A stretch of 64,000 nt of DNA, from NCBI GenBank assembly GCA_022828595.1, contig JAKGHH010000002.1, positions 80,882,383 to 80,946,382 on the forward strand. Reading direction: 5' to 3'. The first letter of the stretch is position 1, and the number at the start of each line of letters is the position of its first letter. The notes beneath the pieces are model-generated. The model did not search any database and was not told where the DNA came from. It saw only the letters and a list, made by a program, of their open reading frames with translations. The position numbers and the translations under genes are program-made. The DNA comes from Nelumbo lutea. Taxonomy: Eukaryota; Streptophyta; Magnoliopsida; Proteales; Nelumbonaceae. Shown one piece after another: positions 56,043 through 64,000 of this stretch.

Positions 56043-56890
56043 TACAAGGCAACTATGTAGCATATACTTTTAAAGGGATGCTTCTTTTATTATTTCATAA
56101 AATATCATTCTATATTTCTGCAAATTTCACAATGTTTCCATCATGTCTAAAACTTTTACAATTTTTCCATATGACATTTCTGACATATTTCCTATATTTT
56201 GATAACTGATATTTTCACCAACACTGATTTAAAACTTGGTTTTGATGTATTTGTATTGTTAGGTTTTCTTTTGTTCAATGGTTGTGCTCAGTTACCATCA
56301 AATATGGAACTTAGTAAAATTGTTTTTGTTTTCCAAATACCTGATTGTTTCTCATTTGCATTAGTGTTTCTGTTGTGCTCTATTTTTGTTCAATTGGTGT
56401 ATAGTCCTCTGCTTGAATTATTGAGTGGGCTTTGTTTTTATTTAATGCTTTGCTAATAACTTGGTAGGTCCCCGTACAATATGTTTTTTTCTGTGTTCAT
56501 CTTAATAGCACTGTTGTGGATTAGATGAATGACTGTAAACTTACTCAAGGATGCTGTTTGCACATGTTATGTTGTAGGGTTGTCCTTATTCCATGTATAA
56601 AGTCATTGAATTGATTATCATTGAAGTTTCACATTGAGTTTTCATGGTGGATTTTAGTTATGAGAATCTCTATTAATTTGATTACTTGCTGCTAGAAATT
56701 CATTTGCATAGTTTTCGTAGGGACTTTCAGTCTCTTATCATTCTCAGTTATCATCAAATAAGGTGGATTTATTAGAAACAACAACAGAAGATGCTCATGA
56801 GTGTTTCAGGTTCCGTTGGGGTGTGTTTTTGAAGGTGGAGATTATATTCCCATTTCAAGATTTCATATCAGTCTTCATGGGCTTTACTGA
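56043..56890. other. Intron-like sequence, no feature seen
   Basis: T-rich sequence consistent with continuing RPF2 intron 2. I compared frames on both strands with the expected next RPF2 segment and saw no match. Confidence 0.5.
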
Positions 56891-58265
56891 GCCATGTTTA
56901 GGCGTGGGAGGCGTATGCCTGGATGTTACGGTCTGACATAGGCTTAGCCTTGCCTACACTTGGCAAGCTTACGTTAGGGACATCACTGTCATTTTCGCCT
57001 GTAAGATTTTTGGGAGAATTGATGTTATGTTCAGGCAGACCACCAAAAGCTTAACGTACTCTTTGAGGAGGAGAGGTGGTCGACCTCCTTGGGTGTCTAA
57101 CCTTGGCACTCCTAGATCTTCATCCCTTGCGGGGCGGCCCTGGTTAGTGGCTAGCATGGCTACCAGGGTTCCTCATGGGCGCACACATGCTCGTGGGGAC
57201 AATGTTGGACCGGCACTGCGCTGCCGACACTCAAGGAAGGCTTGGCATGCGGGCCTATCTCAAGCATGACCCTTCACCTCGCTAGCCCCTTGCCCAAGCT
57301 GATTGAGTTATCCCGTTGCCCCTAGCGCACGGGTGTGTTCCGACCCAAGTGGTTGCCTATCAACATGGCACACAGGTGCCCATCATCATCGGCATACAGG
57401 AGACCCTTCACATCGATGCCAAGTCACCTCTTCGGCGCACAGTCGCCTTGCATTATGGTTGTCCCCCTTTAGCACGTAAGTGGTGCCTTCCATGGACCGG
57501 CCGGAGCCAGCAGAGTGCCTCGACCATTGGACTTGAGGTCATGTTCCAGTGCTACTGACCTTGGTGGAGCCATCCCATTGGGCAACTCCTAGCCTCTAAG
57601 CACATAAAGGCTTGTCCTGGCCTACCTTGGATGCCGCATGGGTTTCTTCCGCTGTAGAACTACCCCCGTGACATGGAGGTGCGCGTGGTGCTCCCCAAAC
57701 ACCCTGAGGCGTATGCCAGAGGCGCTGACACCTCTGAGGCGTATGCCTCAGGTGCAAGAGGCTTGCTAGAGGCGCACACCTCATGTGCCTCATGCACATC
57801 TGATATAAAAAGAAAAAAAAAAGAAAAAAGAAAAAAAAAAGAAAGAAAGGAAAGGAAAGGAAAGGAAAGGAAAAGAAAGGAAAAGAAAGGGAAGGGAAAG
57901 AAAAAAGAAAGAGAAGAAAAAAAAAGAGAAAAGGAAAGGGAAGGGAAGAAAAGATAAGGGGAAAGAAAATGGTTTGCCTCCCGCCCCTTTTGATTGGGGG
58001 CTTTGCCCCCAGACCCCCCCCCACTTCGACAAGACCCCCCCCCTTTCAACTAATGTTATGCATCTTTATTCTTCTTAATATAAAAAAGTTTATATTATAA
58101 ATAAAGAAAAAATGAGATCCCCCTCCCTCTTCATCTTTCCTCCTAATTCCCTCCTCTTAAGGAGGCTTATGCCTCCTTGTGTTCGGGAGGCTTACACCTC
58201 TTGCGTTTTGAACTACTTCTTACGCCTCTAGGTAGTGGAACGCCTCGCATTACGCCTCCACATTT
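56891..58265. repeat. GC-rich repeat with 'gcctcc' ends, probably non-autonomous hAT-type
   Basis: It begins 'aggcgtgggaggcgtatgcctgg' (56901 region) and ends 'cgcctcgcattacgcctcca' (58240-58260), imperfectly inverted. 57050-57690 is much more GC-rich than its surroundings. 57700-57795 repeats the block at 54603-54775. A purine tract and C-rich runs follow. Ends and duplication could not be fixed, and the GC-rich core may be a separate insertion. Frames in the core show no domain I recognise. Confidence 0.4.
57805..57960 (+). repeat. ~155-bp purine-only tract
   Basis: Almost uninterrupted A/G sequence built from 'aaaag', 'aaagg' and 'aaaggg' steps. It is low-complexity and non-coding; it can adopt triplex-type structure in principle. 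Confidence 0.9.
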
Positions 58266-59290
58266 TAAAAAATTGGTTTAAAAAGATGTATTGGAGGCAG
58301 TCCATGGTGATTCCTACTTCCTTTCATGCCATCTGAGAGGTGTGTGTTTTGTCTTCTAGAATTAACATCTTATTCCAGTTGACATCTATGTCTGCTAACT
58401 CTAACAGCTGATGAATTAGCAAGAAGCAGGCTTACTAGGCTGAATGCATGTGTTAGGGGTCATCCTTTTAAGTGTAGCCTCTCAAATCGAGTACTAGTGT
58501 TATGCCAGTATAATTTTTAGAGGATACCTTTTCTATTTGCTCTCCGATGTTGTTAAAAATCATTTTGTCATTGGAATTTCTCAAAAAGACACAATTATGG
58601 GTTGTTTTATTACATTTTGATGTTATTTTAGTTGTTTTTTATTACCCTTGCAGTCCATCATCAACTTATTTGATGCTTGTTAAGCAAGTCACTAAGAGCC
58701 TAAGACTCCTTAAATCTCACCCTTTTAGAAACTCTAGGTAGTTGTTGTGTGTGTGTTTATGAAGTGTTGTGCTTTAAGATCCAATAAATATTCTTATTGT
58801 TTACCCAGAAGAAGCAATTGCAAAACTCTTACACATAATGATGACAATGGTAAAGAAATCAAAGATATAATGGAGGGCTAAAACTGAGAAAGGTTAACTC
58901 TGCTTTTTTCTGGCTTCGTTTAATCACACTTGACTCTTCTCCTTTTTTGTCCCGGTTTAGTTACAGTTAGCATAATTACTCTGCTCCTCTAATTTCTTAG
59001 TTTGATTATAAAAACTTGATGCACTACAGTTAATTTTGATTTAGTTATTAATTACTAGTATTGTAGTGGAAAGAGAATCTTAGGTTAATACCACAAGGAC
59101 TTTATGGTGCAACAAGGATTAGGAATAGCAGTCTTCCTCAATTAATATATCTTGCCTGGTGACTCCAAGGTGTTAATGGGATGGATATAGAATGGCAAGG
59201 TTCTTGAATGTATAGGTACACCATGAGAGATTTGCAATACTTGGATGGAGAAATGTCAACAAGTTTGGTGTAGGCAAAAAAACAAAAGGT
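58266..59290. other. Intron-like sequence, no gene seen
   Basis: AT-rich. A few codons near 59100-59290 may already belong to the decayed LINE RT that is clear from 59330, but I cannot align them. Confidence 0.45.
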
Positions 59291-60842
59291 AAAGAATCCT
59301 TAGAAGAAGAATATCATTGTGACTCGTAGTTCGTAGATGATATCATAATGTTTTGTGATGGGGAGGATCATCAAGGTTTAAGAAATATGGAACCCTGTCA
59401 GTCCTTCAAAATTAAACTTCTTATTATGGGTTTTGGTGCTAGATAGATGTTTGACCAAGGAAAATCTGTCTATGAGGGGTGTCTGACCAAGGAAAATCTG
59501 TCTATGAGGGGCATGCAACTTCATGACTTGAACTGTGGTTTGTGTGGGCACAATCTGGAAATAGTTCCTGTAGGTTCATTGTAATGTCTCTTGTCAAATC
59601 TGGGGGTATTTTTTCAGACCTGTTAGGATTTACTGGGTCATGCCATGTTCAGTTAAAGAGATTCTGTGGTGTTGTAATCTGCCAGGCTTGAGCAAAAAAA
59701 AAAAAGGAATTTGTGTTTGGCGATCTATTCCTACAGTTGTTTTAAGGACTATTTGGGCTGAGAGGAATAGTCGATTTATGTAACAAGAAGATTTTAGATG
59801 AGTGAATCTATTTGGATGTTGATAGGGTGCCGTCTTGGGTTTCTTATGAAAAAGTTTAAGCGACACAATGCTTCTCTGTTTCTTAGCTCTAGGGGGTTGT
59901 AAGAGTTTGAAGCTGGTGTCTGCTTCTGAGTGGGGGCTTTCTGCTCCCTCAGGAGTTTGTTGTACCATGGGGATTGGCCTATTACACACTTAGGTTTACC
60001 TCTAGGTGCTAACTCTAGAGCCCCCTCTTTTTGGAACCCAGTGGTGGAAAAATTCGAGAAGAGGTTGTTTGTGTTGAAATGGAGATACTTTTCAGCGGTT
60101 ACTACCTTTTAGTGTTTAGGATGTCCCAAAGTGTAGTTTGGTCTTTGGAGGGTGGAGAAACTGATGAGGGATTTGGGAACTATGGGAAGGGAAGAAAGTT
60201 AACTTAATCATGCAAAAGGAAGGACTTTGGGTATAGGGAACTTCAAGGAAAAGAACTTGGCTCTTTATGGGAAACTACTTTGGAAATTACCAAGGGAAAT
60301 AGATGGGCTTTGGCATGAGGTGGTAGTTTGTGTTCATGGGCTCATTGAAAATGATTGGGGGTGCAAGAGTATCTAGCAGAACTTCACTTGCCTATCCTTA
60401 GAAAACTATTTGCGGTGTCCCTTATTTTTTAAATCATATCAAGATGTTCTTTTCTTTGGTAGTAAGATTAAATTTGGGGGAAACCTGTTGATTAGGGATG
60501 TACTTCTAAAAGATAGGTTTTCTCTATTTTTGCATTTTCAAGTCTGAAGAGGAGATCAATCTCTGATTTTTTTTCTACCTCTAATCCTAATGCTGCTCTC
60601 CTTGATCCTATTTGGAACTTGGAAGAAGGAATTTGAGGGATTTTGAGTTGGTTCTTTTATCTAACCTCTTGCAAATTCTTGATGGGGTGTTTTTTGTACC
60701 TAATAATGATGACATCCGTATTTGGTCTCCAAGTTATTTTAGGATTTTTCCTTGTGTTTCTTTCTTCAAATTCCTAACCTTGTCTCCTCTTGCTTTGGTT
60801 CCATTCCCCCATAAGGAAGTTAGTTTTGTTCCCATACCCTCA
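59291..60842 (+). pseudogene. LINE ORF2, reverse transcriptase and linker, decayed
   Basis: The RT catalytic box reads FVDDIIMFCDGEDHQGLRN (59330-59386), equivalent to the plant LINE F-A-DD box with V for A. Further on, GLPLGANSRAPSFWNPVVEKFEKRL (about 59993-60070), KLMRDLG and then NLRDFELVLLSNLLQILDGV and DIRIWSPSYF (60630-60750) follow the RT thumb and linker region in order, across several frames and stops. The copy is cut at 60842 by a MITE and continues at 63051. It lies in the sense orientation within the presumed RPF2 intron 2. Confidence 0.8.
60835..60842. repeat. Target-site duplication of the 60843-63042 MITE (left)
   Basis: TACCCTCA, matching TACCCCCA at 63043-63050 at seven of eight positions. 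Confidence 0.65.
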
Positions 60843-63042
60843 ATTAATGGTGTCAATGGACCGGTTTGAAGGAAGGGGAAATCCATCATATGGATTGCCG
60901 AACCATGCTAAGTGGTCGGGTGAAATTTCAAAAATTTTCTTTTACCCTTCTGGAAATCGTATTCCCAGTTATAGAAAAACTACATTTTTCAAGGATCGTT
61001 CTTGCACCGAATCGGACTAGATTTGAAACCAAAAGGAAGGGAGAAGTATACCTGATACGGAATCCACAGTAACTCCCAAAATGGTAGTTCATGCCCAAAG
61101 AGTGTACCAAAACCAGCTTCCACTAAAAATGGCACAACTTGAATTGAAGCTGGTTCAGCAACACAGTTTTTTGGCAAAAACTGTAATCCAACAACTTGGA
61201 TCGAGCAAGGGTGGTGAGCACGAATTGTATTTGAAATTTTTTTGAAAAAACAGAAATCAGAACTGATCTTTACCAATTCAAGAACTGGAGGTCGAACTAG
61301 GGTTTCTGGGCAGCAAGAGTAGAAGGAGAGAACTGAGAGCAGATTGATAACTGGAGCAATTTTCCCTCCTCCTTTTATAAGCCTTAAGGATCAGCACTCC
61401 TAATCGAATTAAGGGGATCCTCATCCAAATCTTTATTTGTATTTGGACTCTTTAAGTGGATAAGACTTATCTTCTTATTATCCTAATTGCTGATCCAAAC
61501 CCATATTCATACCCATATTCGCCCATGTGACATGATTGCTTAAGCTGTCATGTGACCACTTGATTAATCTAATTAATCATGGGCTTTAGGTTCATTCAGT
61601 AAGTGGCTCACAACCCTAGGTAATTGCTGGCCTATTTGGTTCTCTTTATATGGCATGGGACCCCAACAATGACCTCACATAAGCCCATATAGGTTCAGCC
61701 CAACTTCTGTGAAAAAGCCTGGCCGAATTCACTTTCAAGTACAGTGAACCCTTGAGTCCATTAGTATGGGGGCTCTTAATGGGCCCAACATTTACACTAA
61801 ATGATCATCGAGTCCAACCATCCTATGAAGGCCCAAGGACAATGGACTTAAGTGAGATATAGCCCATTAGGTAAAACATCCCTAAATGGTCTCTTACACT
61901 TAACCTCTCAGCCCTTAATGATCAATCACTGCCCGACAGGGAAGGACCTCTCCCCTGGCTGCAAGGTGCAGTGTTGCACTCTCTGCTCGGATGGGTCCCG
62001 GGAATTAAAACCTTTTGCAAACCTTATATATATATATTATCATATAAATATATTTTGCAAAACAAATCTCAAACAAGTTTGAAATCGACTGCCGGCAGTT
62101 TAGTTTCCATCAGAGAGACTGTAGTCCCGATCATTCACTTTGTCCAACAAAGGGGCTGATCTTGTCACTATGATTACCCACTCAAGTGAATTCTCAGATT
62201 GCCCCAATATACATAGGTTTTGACCCACAAAGGACCTCACTGATTGGCATGCAAAGGATCTCATTGATTGGCATATCAAAGACAACCCAATCCGACACCC
62301 AATGCAGTACCATAATTGAGACTAGGGGTTGTGTAACTTTCCAGTTTTTCCCACCAGTCTCCAAGGTCCAGGACATAACTGGAATTTGGCTCGGGTTCAG
62401 TGTTTCTAACAAACACGCACTGCATGTGCTTTGGGTCTAACCCTGGCAGTTGAAACATGCTACCTCAACCTTCTTGGCAGCACATTAGTGTCAACCTTGG
62501 CAGGATAAAATTCCCCAAGTCTATCCAACGACTGAGAACATTCTAAACTACCGAGTCTCATAAGTGTCTAGTTTAAGGGTAATTACACAGAAACACACCA
62601 ATTATAACATGAATCAATTGTGTACTTTATTCATTTACAATAAATGGATATGTACATCAATTTGATTGGAGCTAAGGGTATACTGTCTAACAGGATTGGA
62701 CCCTGTCCAGTCTAAAATCAATTCGGATGGATTGGATGGACCAACAAGACATATTGGATTGGATCTGATCCGTCCATAACAAATTTATATTGGATTGGCT
62801 TGGATTAAGCCAATATCTGGGCCATTGATATACGATAAGAATGTGTGTCAATGGACTGGGTTTGGGTTGAAACCAATCTAAATCAAAATGATTTTGAACA
62901 GATTTGGACGGCCCAAACATTGAATTGGACCAATCCAAATTGGTCCAAAACATTCGTTGGATTGGATTGGACCTGGTCCATTTATAATGGACTCACATTG
63001 GACTGGATCAGATTGAACCAAATCCAGTCCAATTGACACCCC
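60843..63042. mobile_element. hAT-type MITE, split by a solo LTR
   Basis: The outer parts (60843-60866 and 62693-63042, ~375 bp together) have ends 'aatggtgtcaatggaccgg' and 'tccagtccaattgacacccc', imperfect inverted repeats, and an imperfect 8-bp duplication. The interior repeats 'ggattggat' and 'ccaatcc' words. It sits inside the LINE and in turn contains the solo LTR. Confidence 0.7.
60867..62692 (-). repeat. Solo LTR of the long-LTR copia family
   Basis: 1826 bp with the family's termini (plus strand 'tgaagg' start and 'ctgtctaaca' end) and no primer site, polypurine tract or coding sequence beside it. The flanks CGGTT and GGATT match at only three of five positions. A minus-strand TATA box is kept at 61371-61380. 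Solo LTRs form by recombination between the two LTRs of one element. Confidence 0.85.
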
Positions 63043-63050
63043 TACCCCCA

Positions 63051-63914
63051 ACGTTTAGTGCCTTATGTTGAGAAGTATTTCATGGGAATGCTAATAATGT
63101 TTTGTTGCAAAGAAGGAAACCTAATTTTGGTTTATCTTCTAACTGGTGCTACTTGTGTGGGTTGAATGGTGAGACTGCATTTCACTTACTAATCTCCTGT
63201 TCACTTACCTCTTGTCTTTGGGAATAGTTCTTCTCTTTTTGGTTGTAAGTGAACTTATCCTGTTAGTCTAGACAAGTTTGATCTGAATACTTTCAGTTGA
63301 CCGAAAAGATGGAGAATCATGTGGAGATGCACTGATGGAGCTTTGATTTGGAATGTTTGGGAGAAGAGAAACTCATTATTTTTGAGGACGAAAGGAGTAT
63401 CATAGAAATAATAATGATGAGGGTGACACATTTGGTAAAAACTTTGGAGTTTTTTAAGATTCCTTAGTTGATGCTATGTTTAACAATTGGAGAACAAAGG
63501 TGGGACCATTGGCAAGGAAGCAAGGGGTGGAAAAGAAGTGGTTGCCTCTGGAAGCTGGATTCTTGATGGTAGCAGCTTTGGAAATCTAGGCCCATCTAGA
63601 ATTGGGGGGGGGGGATAAGGAATGAAAAAGGCAGAATTATTGGCTGTAGTTTTTGGGGTGTGTAGAAGGCTAGGGAGATGGGGGTGGAGAAACTTGTAGT
63701 TGAAGGGAATTCAAAAATTGTAATTACCTGGTTGTTGAAAATGGAAAAGATTTTGTGGAATGCAGGAATGAGATCAAGAAGTCCAAGCATTTCATGCAGG
63801 ATATGGAATTGAAGGTTCGATGGTTGATGGGTCTGAAGATCAACAAATAGTTTTGCTGACTATCTTGCAAAGCAAGGAGTAAATAGGAAGCACTTGTTTT
63901 GGGTCATGTGGTAA
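63051..63914 (+). pseudogene. LINE ORF2 3' part (zf-RVT and RNase H), decayed
   Basis: This continues the LINE of 59291-60842. A zf-RVT region (NNVLLQRRKPNFG, SSNWCYLCGLNGETAFHLLISC) lies at 63090-63220. LIWNVWEKRNS follows near 63340, and then an RVT_3-type RNase H with ILDGSSFGN (63565), a weakly readable middle part, and SFADYLAKQGVNRKHLF ending in TAA at 63912-63914. The last aspartate (ADYLAKQG) is kept here, unlike in the copy at 42161. Frameshifts and stops are present throughout. Confidence 0.82.
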
Positions 63915-64000
63915 ATATTGCGCGGGGAAATACTAAGAGATTGTAAAGGGGTTTGGGATGTGTTGTATTGAATTTTATCTTGTTTTACTTCTTTGAGTTT
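63915..64000. other. LINE 3' untranslated region
   Basis: T-rich sequence after the RNase H stop. The poly(A) end and target duplication would lie beyond the window. Confidence 0.45.

Noticed and set aside
57027..58049. Several 80-140-residue frames in the GC-rich and purine-rich region
   Set aside because: Overlapping frames on both strands, low-complexity Lys/Glu or Phe/Ser translations, no motif.

Overview
This window reads as nuclear DNA of an angiosperm. It is AT-rich and intron-containing, and it is dominated by plant-type transposons: Ty1/copia elements with the plant tRNA-Met primer site, hAT, MULE, Tourist-like MITEs and a plant LINE with a C-terminal RNase H. Nothing suggests prokaryotic DNA. 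I cannot name the species. The only host gene I recognise is the 5' part of RPF2, a Brix-domain ribosome production factor, with two coding exons at 54851-55232.

Layout. 1-305 is the end of an LTR from a copia family (called the long-LTR family here; full LTRs about 1.9 kb) that recurs through the window. 1467-3372 is a tandem array of ~305-bp units (cluster 1). 3373-36724 is an old Mutator-like element (MULE) broken open by three insertion events. The first is a complete copia element A (3623-13097, minus strand, GTTCA target duplication). The second is a composite copia structure (16555-31148) in which two related elements share one LTR and the outermost LTR is split. The third is a hAT element with perfect 17-bp terminal repeats (31357-35696). 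Between them lie a decayed mudrA-like transposase (13186-14817), a ~190-bp tandem array (15650-16554, resuming at 31149) and an unrecognised small ORF (35878-36177).

36725-46812 holds cluster 2 (reverse orientation, interrupted by a non-autonomous hAT element at 37935-39665) and a large inverted duplication. Its two ~2.5-kb arms (39666-42150 and 44211-46812) each carry satellite units, a Tourist-like MITE and shared unique sequence. They face each other across a ~2-kb spacer containing the 3' part of a LINE. 46813-64000 appears to be the RPF2 locus. It has a telo-box at 47244, a copia element E with a TGCAT duplication (47799-53293) upstream of the start codon, RPF2 exons 1-2, then more than 8.7 kb without a recognisable further exon. 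That last stretch contains a hAT-type MITE, a GC-rich repeat, and a LINE split by a MITE that is itself split by a solo LTR.

All transposon coding sequences show stops, frameshifts or deletions, so none looks autonomous as it stands. The most unusual structures are the palindromic LTR of element B (an inverted LTR plus primer-binding site embedded in an LTR, giving two divergent TATA boxes), the shared/split LTR architecture at 16555-31148, and the satellite-flanked inverted duplication whose two outer edges both abut hAT termini.
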